Assembly (NCBI GenBank): GCA_046540835.1
Contig: JBKHEL010000002.1
Span: 1-64,000 of the forward strand
Length of the DNA: 64,000 nucleotides
Direction: 5' to 3'
From: Coraliomargarita_B sp046540835
Lineage (GTDB): Bacteria; Verrucomicrobiota; Verrucomicrobiia; Opitutales; Coraliomargaritaceae
Shown here: positions 1-9,170 of the stretch, in pieces
Layout: every line of letters starts with the position of its first letter
Numbering within the stretch: position 1 is the stretch's first letter
Made by a program: the position numbers and the translations under genes
Notes under the pieces: model-generated
What the model was told of the DNA's origin: nothing
The model's input: only the letters and a program-made list of their open reading frames with translations
Database searches by the model: none

Positions 1-3000
1 GAAGGAGGGGGGGTGGGCTCTTCACCGAGTGCTTCGCGCAGATAGCTTGCGGTTTCGCAGCTGGTCCCGGAGATTTCTTCGGGAGTGCCTGCGGCGACGA
101 TGCATCCTCCCTGGGCGCCGGCTCCCGGGCCCATTTCGACGATCCAGTCGGCGGATTTCAGGACGTCGAGGTTGTGTTCGATGACGAGGAGCGAGTGGCC
201 CGCATCGACGAGTTTTTGAAAGACCCGAAGCAGGCGTTTGACGTCGGCGCGGTGCAGTCCGGTGGTCGGTTCGTCGATCAGAATGAGGGTGTGCCCGCCG
301 CTGCAGGCAGAGGATGCGGACGGGGCAGCGTGGTGCTTTGATTGCCGGGCTTTTTCCGTTTTGGCCTGGGGGGTTGTTGCGGCTGCGGCAGTCGTGGCAT
401 CCGGAGGCCGCTGATCCGCCGCCTTCCGGGGAGGGGTGACGCGGCTCAGGTAGCGCACGAGTTTGAGGCGCTGGGATTCGCCGCCTGAGAGAGTGTTCAG
501 CGGCTGGCCGAGCTTGAGGTAACCGAGGCCGACATCGAGCATGGGCTGGAGTGCGCGGACAATCTTCGGGTATGCGCCGAAGAAGCGTATGGCCTCGTCC
601 ACATTGAGTTCGAGGATATCGGCGATCGATTTGCCGTGGAACTCGATGGCCAGCACTTCGTCTTTGAAGCGACGGCCCTCGCAAATTTCGCAGGGGACAA
701 AGACGTCCGAAACAAATTGCATCTCGATCCGCTCGTAGCCGAGGCCGGAGCAGCCCGGGCAGCGGCCGTCGCCCCCGTTGAAAGAAAAATGCCCGGCGAG
801 CATGCCTGCCGAACGGGCGGCGTCGAGTTGGGCGAATTGCTTACGGATCTCGTCCCATGCTTTGGTGAAGAGGGCTGGGTTGGAGCGCGGTGTTTTACTC
901 ACCGGGTTTTGGTCGACCAGGACGATTTCGGAGACCGGCAGGGTGGACTCGATGTCCTTGATGGTTGCCGGGTCGTCGACGGCCTGCCCCTTCTCGGCGA
1001 GGAGGTTTTGGTAGATGACATTATTGAGCAGGGTGCTTTTACCCGAACCGGAGACACCACTTAAGCAGACCAGGCGCTGTTGAGGCAGGTGGAGATCCAG
1101 CCCCCGGATGTTATGTTTTTCGGCACCGTAAACGGAGAGGAGGGGGAGGTGGGGAGGAGGGGAAGTTTGAAGGAGGGAAGGTTTTTTGTTGTCTTGGACC
1201 GGGCGGCGTTGCTTGGGGATGTCGACGTCGTCGCGGGCAGAGAGGAAGCGGCCGGTTACGGTGTTGGAGCGGAGCAACTGGGCGAGGCTGCCCTGGAAGG
1301 TGAGTTGTCCGCCGTGCCGACCCGGCTCCGGGCCGATTTCGATGAGGTGGTCGGCTGCCCGCATGATGGCCTCATCGTGCTCGACGACGACGACGGTGTT
1401 GCCCAGGCGGGTGAGCCGGCGCAGGATGGCGATGAGCCGGTCCATGTCGCGGGCGTGCAGGCCGACCGAGGGCTCATCGAGGACAAACAGGGTGTCGGTG
1501 AGGGCGGAGCCCAGGCAGGCGGTGAGGTTGACGCGCATCGTTTCGCCACCGGAGAGGGATCGGGAGCTGCGGTCGAGCGTGAGGTAGCCGAGGCCGACAT
1601 CGCTCAGGAAGCCCAGGCGGGTCAGGATGCCATCGAGGGCGCTGTCGTGGGTCTTTTTCGGGGGTTGGTTGGGTTGTGGCGCTGCGCCCCCGGGAGGCCC
1701 CTTTACGCTGTCCTGCCGGGGGAGGAGCAGCAGGAGCTCGTCGACGCTCATCTGGTAGAGGTCGGGCAGGGTGTAGCCCCGCCATTTCCAGCAGAGGGCT
1801 TCGGGCTGGAGGCGGGCCCCCAGGCAATCGGGGCAAGTCCGGTAGCTGCGGAATTTTGAGAGAAAGACCCGCACATGCATCCGGTAGACCTTGCTTTCGA
1901 GGTAATCGAAGAAGCGGCGAACGCCATACCACTGGCTGTCTTCGTTTCCCTCTTCGTAGCGGGGTTCGCCCGCGTGCACAAACTGCTTCTCGGCCTCGGT
2001 CATCTCGGCGTAGGGAACATTTGTGCGAATGCCGTGGCGACGGGCCGCCCGCTGGAGATCCCGCAGGCTTGCGCTGTAGACTTCGCCCTGAAAGGGGCGA
2101 ATTGCGCCGTCGTCAATTGAGCGGCTGTGGTCGGGGATGACCAGGCGGTCGTCAATTTCGATGATTCGGCCAAAGCCCCGGCAGGTCGGGCAGGCTCCGA
2201 TCGGGGAGTTAAAGGAAAAGAGCGCGGGGATCGCGGGCCGAAAGACCTGCCCGGTCCGGGCCGAGTTCAGCCCCTCGCTGTAGGCGGCGAGGGGGCTGCC
2301 CTCGGGATCGAAGAGGTGCACCCGGCCGCCGCCAAAGTGGAGCGCCTGTTGTGCGGCCTCGATAAAGCGTGGGCGGCTGCCCTTGTCGACTTTGATCCGG
2401 TCCTGGATGGCGAAGAGCGAAGCTTTTGCGTGGCTGGCTTTTCCTTCCGCTTCCGGCAGCGGGTTTGCTTTTTTCAGGAGAGCATCGATACGTTGGATTT
2501 GGCCGTGCCTATCCGCTTCATTGAATCGGAGGATGCGGCTGTAGCCCTGACCGCTGAGGGATTTGAGGATTTCCGTCCAAGTCAGGTTATCGGGCTTTTT
2601 CACCCGGAAGCCAATCAGGATCGAATCGCCGCGATAAGCTTCGCAGACCGCTTTCCAGATCGTCTGCGGGTTATCATCGCGAATTGGGCTGCCATCAGCC
2701 GGATCATGAAGCGTGGCCTCGTTGGCAAACCACACTTTGAAGTAATCGCAGAGTTCGGTGATTGTGCCGACTGTGGAGCGTGAAGTTTTGACGGTGTTGG
2801 ACTGGTGGATCGCAATAGAGGGGCGGATGTTTTCGATCCGGTCGACTGCCGGGCGGTCGAGCAGCTCCATAAATTGCCGGGTGTAGGGCGAGAAGGTCTC
2901 AACGTAGCGGCGCTGGCCCTCGGCGTGGAGGGTTTTGAAGACGAGGGAAGACTTCCCCGTGCCACTCAGTCCGGTGACCACCGTGAGCTGGCCGATGGGC

Positions 3001-3077
3001 AGGTCGAGGTCGAAGCCCTTGAGGTTGTGTTGGCGCACCCCGTGCAGCTGAATCGTCTCTTTTTTTCGCTTCGGCAT
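1..3077 (-). CDS. uvrA: UvrA excinuclease ABC subunit A (3' end outside window)
   Basis: Damage-recognition ATPase of nucleotide excision repair, partner of UvrB. The frame is open from the ATG at 3077-3075 to the left edge (1025 codons). The first Walker A (GLSGTGKSS) lies at residues 36-44 and is followed by the EGQRRYVE block. A UvrB-binding-like domain follows, then FSFNSPIGACPTC, an ABC signature LSGGE and Walker B FVLDEPSVGLH. The second half has GVSGSGKST near residue 677, the C-terminal zinc finger (CPGC...CEIC), LSGGESQR and ILIDEPTTGLH. The last visible residues resemble the usual UvrA C-terminus, so little should be missing. Oddities: a Pro/Ala/Thr-rich insert of about 45 residues between the second signature and Walker B (about 305-440), two shorter low-complexity inserts, and no upstream CxxC pair of the first zinc module. 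Confidence 0.95.
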   Translation of the reverse strand, partial: MPKRKKETIQLHGVRQHNLKGFDLDLPIGQLTVVTGLSGTGKSSLVFKTLHAEGQRRYVETFSPYTRQFMELLDRPAVDRIENIRPSIAIHQSNTVKTSRSTVGTITELCDYFKVWFANEATLHDPADGSPIRDDNPQTIWKAVCEAYRGDSILIGFRVKKPDNLTWTEILKSLSGQGYSRILRFNEADRHGQIQRIDALLKKANPLPEAEGKASHAKASLFAIQDRIKVDKGSRPRFIEAAQQALHFGGGRVHLFDPEGSPLAAYSEGLNSARTGQVFRPAIPALFSFNSPIGACPTCRGFGRIIEIDDRLVIPDHSRSIDDGAIRPFQGEVYSASLRDLQRAARRHGIRTNVPYAEMTEAEKQFVHAGEPRYEEGNEDSQWYGVRRFFDYLESKVYRMHVRVFLSKFRSYRTCPDCLGARLQPEALCWKWRGYTLPDLYQMSVDELLLLLPRQDSVKGPPGGAAPQPNQPPKKTHDSALDGILTRLGFLSDVGLGYLTLDRSSRSLSGGETMRVNLTACLGSALTDTLFVLDEPSVGLHARDMDRLIAILRRLTRLGNTVVVVEHDEAIMRAADHLIEIGPEPGRHGGQLTFQGSLAQLLRSNTVTGRFLSARDDVDIPKQRRPVQDNKKPSLLQTSPPPHLPLLSVYGAEKHNIRGLDLHLPQQRLVCLSGVSGSGKSTLLNNVIYQNLLAEKGQAVDDPATIKDIESTLPVSEIVLVDQNPVSKTPRSNPALFTKAWDEIRKQFAQLDAARSAGMLAGHFSFNGGDGRCPGCSGLGYERIEMQFVSDVFVPCEICEGRRFKDEVLAIEFHGKSIADILELNVDEAIRFFGAYPKIVRALQPMLDVGLGYLKLGQPLNTLSGGESQRLKLVRYLSRVTPPRKAADQRPPDATTAAAATTPQAKTEKARQSKHHAAPSASSACSGGHTLILIDEPTTGLHRADVKRLLRVFQKLVDAGHSLLVIEHNLDVLKSADWIVEMGPGAGAQGGCIVAAGTPEEISGTSCETASYLREALGEEPTPPP

Positions 3078-3202
3078 TCGGGAGAAAGTTGGTGTGGTGC
3101 GGAGAAAACGCAACCGGCAGCAGTGGGTTGAGCCTGCCGTGGATTGGAAAGGCGAAGTGGAATGTCCGGGTTCCGGGGGAGCGGGATGCGGACAAAATAA
3201 AT

Positions 3203-3844
3203 TCAGCCTTCGACGACGAACAAGGTCCCCCCGAGGCTGCGCGGCCTTTGCTGTATCCCGGTGCGTCCGTCCGGATCGACGATCCGCCCGTCCTCATAGT
3301 AGGCCGGCTCGCGGATCAGGTGTCGTTGTAATTCTTCGTAGAGTTCGAGGAGTTCGGAGCGGCTGCTGAGGCGGAATTCGATGGTTCGGGCATGGGTGCC
3401 GATGGGGTAGTCTTTGAAGACGGTCGTTTCGGTGATGGCATCGGCCGTTTGCGCTGCACTGCGATCAATCATGCCTTCGACGCTCTTCGGGAGGGGGCTG
3501 CGGATGAGTGAGCTGCCCGGGGCTCCGGCAGCTCGGGCTCCCCGGGTGGCTGCCCCGGCGACTTCGTCGGCTTCGAGGGGGCGGCTGTGGTAGATTCGCA
3601 ACAGGGCGGCACCTTCGGTGACGACGTTGATCTCCCGCACGCGAAACGCGGCTGTGAGGTATTCCTGGATCGAGACGGACTGAACCGCTGATTCCCGTGC
3701 GTAATAGGCACGGCTTGTTCCCGGGAAATCGATGCCGAAGATGGCGTTATTGCGGATCTCGCCGACTTTGACTTCGAGAGCCGTGAGTGGAAGCGGCAGG
3801 AGAGCGGTGAGCAGCAGAAGGAGATGATTTCGAAACCAAGTCAT
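3203..3844 (-). CDS. Secreted protein of unknown function
   Basis: A 213-residue protein with a clear Sec signal (MTWFRNHLLLLLTALLPLPLTA) and probable cleavage before LEVKVGE. The mature part is mixed alpha/beta with an Ala/Gly-rich stretch in the middle (GAATRGARAAGAPG) and no Cys lipobox, so it is likely periplasmic or secreted. I do not recognise a family. It lies just downstream of uvrA's 5' end on the same strand and is transcribed divergently from the ABC exporter starting at 3899, with only about 55 bp between the starts, so the two may share a control region. It could be an accessory to that exporter, but nothing in the sequence proves this. Confidence 0.7.
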   Translation of the reverse strand: MTWFRNHLLLLLTALLPLPLTALEVKVGEIRNNAIFGIDFPGTSRAYYARESAVQSVSIQEYLTAAFRVREINVVTEGAALLRIYHSRPLEADEVAGAATRGARAAGAPGSSLIRSPLPKSVEGMIDRSAAQTADAITETTVFKDYPIGTHARTIEFRLSSRSELLELYEELQRHLIREPAYYEDGRIVDPDGRTGIQQRPRSLGGTLFVVEG

Positions 3845-3898
3845 GTTCGTTAAAATGCTGGCCTTGTGAGCTTGGGCAAAGTTATTTTAATCCCGTGT

Positions 3899-5554
3899 AT
3901 GCTCTCTTGTGAAAATCTAAGCGTGGACGTGGCTCCTTCGGGGCCGCGCATCCTGGATCGGGCGACCGCTTCTTTCCAGGAAAAGGCGCTCAACGCGGTG
4001 ATTGGGCCTTCCGGTTGTGGCAAGACCACGCTGGTCAAGGCGCTCCTCGGGATCCTCCCGGCTGAAGGGACGGTGCGGTTTGCCGGGAAGCCGGTCGAGC
4101 AAAGTGCAGACCTGCTGGGGCATGTCTCGTTTGCCCCGCAGTTCAGCATCGCCCATTCCGGCTTGTTGGTGGAGGAAGCGCTCTGCTATGCGCTGGAGCT
4201 CACCGTCGCTGATACCGCGCTGCGGGTGGCCCGGCTCTCGGAGATACTCGACCGCGTCGGTCTGGCCGAGCACCGGGCGAAACGCGTGGGTGACTTGAGT
4301 GGTGGGCAACTCCGCCGCCTTGGGCTGGGGCTGGAGCTGGTGAGTAACCCGCCCTGCATGGTCTGTGACGAGGTGACCAGCGGGCTGGATCCCCGTTCGG
4401 AGGATGACATTTTAGAGGTCCTGCAGCGGCTCCGCGATGAGGAGGGCAAGAGCTTCATCTGCATCATCCATAACCTAGCCAAGCTGGATGTATTCGACCG
4501 GATTACGGTGGTTTATGGCGGTGTCGTCGTTTTCCAGGGGAGCCTGGATGGGCTCAAAGCGTATTTCGACATCCCCGATGCACTCGAGCTGTATGACCGG
4601 CTGGCCGAGCAGGAAGTTGAGGCCTGGCGTGCCCGTTGGGTGGCGGACGCGGGGCGGCCCGGGGATCTGCCGCCGGGAGAAGTCGACCCGGTGCCGAGGA
4701 TGCCCGGGGTCGGTGCGCAGGTGCGGACGCTGCTGCACCGCCGGTTGTTGCTTTTTCGGCGCGACCGGGGCTACTGGCTGCTCACGCTGGGGATCACCCT
4801 TGGATTTCCGCTCATGGTGGTGATTTTCGCGCTCGATGGGATTCCGCAACTACGCGGTCTGGCGCTGGACTCCTCGGCAGGTTTCCTCCAGCAGATGCAG
4901 GAGAGTCTGCGCTACCGGATCGATGCGCTGGAGACCGCTTCACTGGTCAACGGCCTCATTCTATTTCAGGTGATTTTGTTGACGCTCATCGGCAGCAATA
5001 ATGGGGCGAGGGAGATCGCCGGAGAGCGGCAAATCTACGAGAAGGAGCGCTTCGCCGGGCTCAGTCCACTTGCTTACACGCTGAGCAAGCTTGTTTTTGT
5101 CTCGGCATTGGCACTCGTTCAGGGCTTGTGGATGACGGTCTTCGTGAAATACATTTGTCAGTTCCCCGGTCCTGTTTTGACTCAAGCGGCTGTTCTGATG
5201 CTTTGCTGTGTCTCGATGACCGCGATTTGTCTCGGGTTTTCGGCTGTTTTCAAGTCTGCCGACCGGGCCTCGCTGCTATCGGTTTATTTGGTTGGTTTCC
5301 AGCTGCCGCTATCCGGAATCGTGCTGGCCCTGCCAGAGATGCTTGTTTGGATTTGCCGTCCGCTAATCAATGCCTATTGGGGGTGGGCCGGGTATTTCGG
5401 TTCCATGCGCGAGACCCGAATCTTCGACGCCTACCGGTTGGACTCGGCAGAGTGGCTGCCTTCGCCGACGCTGGCGATCTTCGTTCTTTGTTTGCACTTT
5501 CTTCTCGGTGCCGCGATGGTTTTTTGGGGTTGCCAGAGAAAGCAATGGGCGTAA
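3899..5554 (+). CDS. ABCG-type ABC transporter, fused ATPase and permease
   Basis: A 551-residue half-transporter in which the ATPase precedes the membrane domain, the order typical of the ABCG/White family. The ATPase half has Walker A GPSGCGKTT (residues about 36-44), signature LSGGQLRR and Walker B with CDEVTSGLDP. The C-terminal half has the membrane-proximal motif GEROX-like REIAGERQIYEKERF followed by LSPLAYTLSK, characteristic of ABCG permeases, and about six hydrophobic segments. It probably exports a lipid or hydrophobic compound as a dimer. A GTG at 3866 would add 11 residues; I prefer the ATG at 3899 because conserved ATPase sequence starts there, although neither has a strong ribosome site. 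It is followed closely by a lipoprotein and a secreted repeat protein. Confidence 0.88.
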   Translation: MLSCENLSVDVAPSGPRILDRATASFQEKALNAVIGPSGCGKTTLVKALLGILPAEGTVRFAGKPVEQSADLLGHVSFAPQFSIAHSGLLVEEALCYALELTVADTALRVARLSEILDRVGLAEHRAKRVGDLSGGQLRRLGLGLELVSNPPCMVCDEVTSGLDPRSEDDILEVLQRLRDEEGKSFICIIHNLAKLDVFDRITVVYGGVVVFQGSLDGLKAYFDIPDALELYDRLAEQEVEAWRARWVADAGRPGDLPPGEVDPVPRMPGVGAQVRTLLHRRLLLFRRDRGYWLLTLGITLGFPLMVVIFALDGIPQLRGLALDSSAGFLQQMQESLRYRIDALETASLVNGLILFQVILLTLIGSNNGAREIAGERQIYEKERFAGLSPLAYTLSKLVFVSALALVQGLWMTVFVKYICQFPGPVLTQAAVLMLCCVSMTAICLGFSAVFKSADRASLLSVYLVGFQLPLSGIVLALPEMLVWICRPLINAYWGWAGYFGSMRETRIFDAYRLDSAEWLPSPTLAIFVLCLHFLLGAAMVFWGCQRKQWA

Positions 5555-5586
5555 TGTGTCGGTGGTTTCGGAGCTTCGGCCCCCGT

Positions 5587-6000
5587 ATGCCCATGTCTCT
5601 GTCTATGAAAGTTCAACGCTGTTCCCGAGCGAGCTCCCCCGGCCCGTTCAGTCTCCGGATTTTTTTCGGTTTCCTGTTGCTTGTGCTCGTTGGCCTCCCA
5701 GGTTGCGGACGGGGGGAGTTTTCCTCGCTTGAAGCCTTGCCCATCGAGAGCTACCTGCGCCGCCCGGGAGATTTTCTGGGCAACACCTATTTGCTAAAAG
5801 GAAGAATTGATTCGCAGATCAAATGGGAGGAGGGCGTCGGGCGGATTCTAGCCGTGCGTGCCGAATTGAGCGAGGCACGGCTGCCGGTTTTCGTTCCATC
5901 CGAGGTTGAGCAAAACCTGCACGTCGGGCAAATTTACGAAATGCGGGCCATTATACGCCAGGGAGGATTGATTTATGTGGAAGCATTGCGGAAGTTTTAG
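5587..6000 (+). CDS. Small lipoprotein of unknown function
   Basis: A 137-residue protein with a basic N-terminus, a hydrophobic core (LRIFFGFLLLVLVG) and a lipobox LPGC, so it is a predicted lipoprotein. The mature part is beta-rich, with alternating patterns such as NTYLLKGRIDSQI and RILAVRAELSEARLPVFV that resemble an OB-like small barrel, but no family is recognised. The start could also be ATG 5593 or 5605, and the choice among them is uncertain; upstream codons in the same frame overlap the exporter's end and are unlikely to be used. It overlaps the next gene by 26 bp, which suggests translational coupling in an exporter-lipoprotein-repeat protein operon. Confidence 0.7.
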   Translation: MPMSLSMKVQRCSRASSPGPFSLRIFFGFLLLVLVGLPGCGRGEFSSLEALPIESYLRRPGDFLGNTYLLKGRIDSQIKWEEGVGRILAVRAELSEARLPVFVPSEVEQNLHVGQIYEMRAIIRQGGLIYVEALRKF

Positions 6001-7954
6001 CCTCGGGCTGTTGGTGCTCGCCCTGATTTCGGCCGGGCAGGGAGGTCCGTCCGCACAAGACGGGGTCAATCGGCCGGACCGGGCCGTTTCTCAAAACGGC
6101 GGGTCCGGCTCCTCGCAGGGGCTGTTTGAGAGTGACACCTTTCTTGAGATGGCTGACCGGGTTTTTGATCCGGAGAGTGACGCCATGGATTTTCAGAATG
6201 GGAGTTTCAACTGGAAGGGAAAGAGCTTTAACCTGACGGAGCAGCGGGCTTTTCGATCCCGTTTTGAGCGCTATCTTCTGGCTTCGCCAACTCGGGAAGA
6301 ATCCCGGTATGCCGCATTGATGACGGATATCCGTAGCCGCCTCTCTGTGGAGGAGGCCAAAACGGATGACGCGCTGCTGGATACCTGGCAGCTCCTCTTT
6401 CGTGCATCCGCATTCGAGCTGGACGGAGGAAACAGCACGATCATCGCGAATCAGGTTTTCAACGCCTGGCGGATCCGGAAAGAGAGCCGCAGTGCCGCGC
6501 TGACACAGCGTGAACTGGAGGACATCCGGAAGTATCAGCAGGAAGTGGTCGCCAACCGGGCTCAGATGCTGGACTACCTCGGGCGGGCCAATCGGATCCG
6601 GGGGGCGCGCTCGGGGGACGAAGAAGAAAACGGAGCGGCTTCGGAGGATGAGGAAGGCGAAAGCGATTTACCGACAGAGGCCTCCTTCCGCGCACTTGAT
6701 TTGGCCGAGACCGAAGCCAAACTGGCCGCCCTCGAAGCCGATTCGGTCAATACCGGGATACAGGCGAAACTTCAGTTCCAGAGCCAAATCGTGAGCTTTT
6801 TGATTCAGCGGCGATTTGAGCATGCGCTGGTGCTCTCCGGTTTTTATCGATCACTTTTCAAAGGCTCGCATCAGGAACTGGAGGTGGGCCGGTCGCAACT
6901 GGAAGCGTTCCTGCCGGGGAGTGATTTGAGCTACACTGTGGACAGCATGGCCTTCATCGCCCGGGAAGCGATCAACGATGTCAACAAGGGCATCGATGCG
7001 GTGAACACTGCCTACGATGAGGGGCGGATGATGCTCGCTCTGGAGCGCCTGCAGGAGGTCTTCTTCCTCGGAGAATATATGACTGAGGTGAATCGGCTCT
7101 CGACTCGGAAGCGGCGGCATCTGCTTGAGCTCTACCGTGGCCTCATAGATGCCAGTGAATTGGCCGATGCAAAGGACTACGACAGCCTGGCAACCGTGGC
7201 CGGGAAGATCGCCGCACTTGCCCAGGATTTCCCGAAAACGCGCGTGCTCTCTGCGATTGAAACGGCCAAGAGCATGAGCGATATGGCGGTTTTTGCGGCC
7301 TCCCAATACCGCAATCTGGGGCAGATCGACCAGGCTCGCGATGAGCTCAAGCAGGCGATCCGTATTTGGCCGGGCAATCCCTCGATTCGAGACTTTCAGC
7401 AGGAGACAACGAAGATGGCGACTGCGGGCTCCCAGGGTGTGCAGGTATTTGACGATTTGTATAACCGCAATGACCGCCGGGGGATCTACGAGCGGCGGAT
7501 GGAGCTGGGCTTTGCCTTGTCCGATGATGCGCAGCGGCGGCCTTTGCTCATGGAAGTGGTTGAGGAGGTTGCGCGGATCGATCTGTTGGTGAGGCAAAGC
7601 GAGGAGCTGGTCAAGCAGGGCGAAGCATATGCGGCGTGGGAGCTCCTCTACGAAGCGGCGCAGATTGATCCCACGGACGGGCCGATGAATCAGGCCCGGG
7701 CTGAACTGGCCCCCCGGGTATCGGAGTTTGTGGCGAAGCTCGACCGGGCGGAGCGGCTGGCCAAAGAAGGGCATGCCGCCGGGGCGCTTGCGGGCTACCT
7801 TGCGGCGCAGGATGTTTATCCGGCCAGCCGGCTGTGCCGCGTGGGCATTCTCCGGGAATCGGATGCCCTGTTTGAGGGCTTGCGCCAGCCGGAAGAGGAG
7901 CTGAAAGAACCGGTCGTGAACGAAGCAAGTGAGTCTACTGCGGAGTCGCCGTAG
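5975..7954 (+). CDS. Secreted helical-repeat (TPR-like) protein
   Basis: A 659-residue protein with an N-terminal signal sequence (SLGLLVLALISAGQGG). Most of the chain is predicted helix with Ala/Leu/Glu periodicity. An acidic low-complexity stretch rich in Glu/Asp lies near residues 212-235. The C-terminal third has TPR-like pairs of helices, for example around AYAAWELLYEAAQIDPTDG and HAAGALAGYLAAQDVYPASR. It probably acts as a periplasmic or envelope scaffold. Its ATG lies inside the end of the lipoprotein gene. A strong hairpin follows, but that hairpin is oriented to terminate the opposite-strand glutamine synthetase gene. The function is not recognisable beyond the repeat architecture. 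Confidence 0.75.
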   Translation: MWKHCGSFSLGLLVLALISAGQGGPSAQDGVNRPDRAVSQNGGSGSSQGLFESDTFLEMADRVFDPESDAMDFQNGSFNWKGKSFNLTEQRAFRSRFERYLLASPTREESRYAALMTDIRSRLSVEEAKTDDALLDTWQLLFRASAFELDGGNSTIIANQVFNAWRIRKESRSAALTQRELEDIRKYQQEVVANRAQMLDYLGRANRIRGARSGDEEENGAASEDEEGESDLPTEASFRALDLAETEAKLAALEADSVNTGIQAKLQFQSQIVSFLIQRRFEHALVLSGFYRSLFKGSHQELEVGRSQLEAFLPGSDLSYTVDSMAFIAREAINDVNKGIDAVNTAYDEGRMMLALERLQEVFFLGEYMTEVNRLSTRKRRHLLELYRGLIDASELADAKDYDSLATVAGKIAALAQDFPKTRVLSAIETAKSMSDMAVFAASQYRNLGQIDQARDELKQAIRIWPGNPSIRDFQQETTKMATAGSQGVQVFDDLYNRNDRRGIYERRMELGFALSDDAQRRPLLMEVVEEVARIDLLVRQSEELVKQGEAYAAWELLYEAAQIDPTDGPMNQARAELAPRVSEFVAKLDRAERLAKEGHAAGALAGYLAAQDVYPASRLCRVGILRESDALFEGLRQPEEELKEPVVNEASESTAESP

Positions 7955-7988
7955 TCGAACGGATTGCCAGGCGTCCGGTTTCGGCGAC

Positions 7989-8017
7989 AAAAAAAGCGCC
8001 GCTCGAAAGAGCGGCGC
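7989..8017 (-). terminator. Rho-independent terminator of the glutamine synthetase gene
   Basis: A perfect 9-bp stem, GCGCCGCTC (7996-8004) with GAGCGGCGC (8009-8017), closes a GAAA tetraloop. On the minus strand it is followed by seven T residues (A7989-7995 minus an interruption-free run on the plus strand). It sits about 30 bp past the stop codon at 8048, the classical intrinsic terminator arrangement. Confidence 0.9.
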
Positions 8018-8047
8018 CTGATGGTAGAGCGTTCTTCGAAGTTCGGC

Positions 8048-9076
8048 TTATTTGAACTCGGCTTCGACTTCGGCGACCGTCTGAAGGACGCGGGAGACGA
8101 TCTTATAGGGGTCTCCCTGCGAGTTCGGGCGGCGGTCTTCGAGGTAGCCCTTGTAGGCATCGTCCTTGACGAAGCTGTGGGGCACGCGAATCGAAGCACC
8201 CCGGTCGGCCACGCCCCAGGAGAACTTGTCGATCGACTGGGTTTCGTGAAGGCCGGTGAGCCGGAGATGGTTATCCGGGCCGTAGGCTGCGATGTGCTCG
8301 TCTTTATACTTCTCGAAGGCATCCATGAGCTTCAGGAAGTAATCCTTGCCGCCGGTTTCACGCATGAACTCGGAGGAGAAGTTGCAGTGCATGCCGGAAC
8401 CGTTCCAGTCACCGCTGTAAGGTTTGCAGTGGTATTCAATGTCGACGCCATACTTCTCGCAGAGGCGCTGGAGAATGTAGCGCGCGACATGGACCTGGTC
8501 GGCAGCCTTCTTTGAGCCCTTGCCGAAGATTTGGAACTCCCACTGGCCCTTGGCCACTTCGGCGTTGATGCCTTCGTGGTTGATTCCGGCTGCGAGGCAG
8601 ATATCGAGGTGCTCTTCGACGATCTGGCGGGCGATGTCACCGACGTTTTTGTAACCGACGCCGGTGTAGTAGGGGCCCTGTGGTGCCGGGAACCCATCGT
8701 AGGAGGGCCAACCAAGCGGTGCGCCGTCCTGCATCATGAAGTATTCCTGCTCCAGGCCGACCCAGAAATCGTCGTCATCGATGATCGTCGCACGTGCATT
8801 CGATGGGTGAGGTGTGCCATCCGGCATCATGACCTCGGACATCACGATAAAGGCGTTTTTCCGCGTGATGTCCGGGTAAAGCGCAACCGGCTTGAGCATG
8901 CAGTCCGAGCTGCCGCCTTCCGCCTGTTTGGTCGAGCTGCCGTCGAAGCCCCACATCGGGCAGTCTTCGAGCGTGAACTTTTCCGGGTCACCGTTCTCGA
9001 TCTTTGTTTTACCGCGGAGGTTTGGGACCGGCTCATATCCGTCGAGCCAGATGTATTCTAGTTTGATCTTAGCCAT
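8048..9076 (-). CDS. glnII: Glutamine synthetase type II (GSII, eukaryote-like)
   Basis: Makes glutamine from glutamate, ammonia and ATP. At 342 residues it matches the GSII class (about 330-370) rather than GSI (about 470). The characteristic blocks are GFDGSSTKQAEG near residue 44, GLEQEYFM (metal and glutamate binding), GINAEVAKGQWEFQI, NGSGMHCNFSS, and near the end RGASIRVP. The GSI adenylylation-site tyrosine region is absent, so control is expected at transcription. That fits the sigma-54 promoter found about 95 bp upstream. A clear terminator follows, so it is probably monocistronic. It diverges from the kinase/phosphatase pair. Confidence 0.95.
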   Translation of the reverse strand: MAKIKLEYIWLDGYEPVPNLRGKTKIENGDPEKFTLEDCPMWGFDGSSTKQAEGGSSDCMLKPVALYPDITRKNAFIVMSEVMMPDGTPHPSNARATIIDDDDFWVGLEQEYFMMQDGAPLGWPSYDGFPAPQGPYYTGVGYKNVGDIARQIVEEHLDICLAAGINHEGINAEVAKGQWEFQIFGKGSKKAADQVHVARYILQRLCEKYGVDIEYHCKPYSGDWNGSGMHCNFSSEFMRETGGKDYFLKLMDAFEKYKDEHIAAYGPDNHLRLTGLHETQSIDKFSWGVADRGASIRVPHSFVKDDAYKGYLEDRRPNSQGDPYKIVSRVLQTVAEVEAEFK

Positions 9077-9170
9077 AGTAACTGTGCTTTATCAGGGAGT
9101 TTTGTATTTTTGTTAAAACCTCGGGACGTGCATTTTTTGTGGCACGGGATCCGTTGGTCAGGAGGAAGGC

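Noticed and set aside
22..684. A 220-codon minus-strand open frame in another frame inside uvrA
   Set aside because: Arg/Pro-rich composition typical of a GC-rich frame shift of a real gene; the uvrA frame contains all conserved motifs.
6851..7990. A 379-codon antisense open frame in the secreted repeat protein gene
   Set aside because: Arg/Leu/His-rich translation without recognisable domains, opposite a coherent signal-peptide protein.
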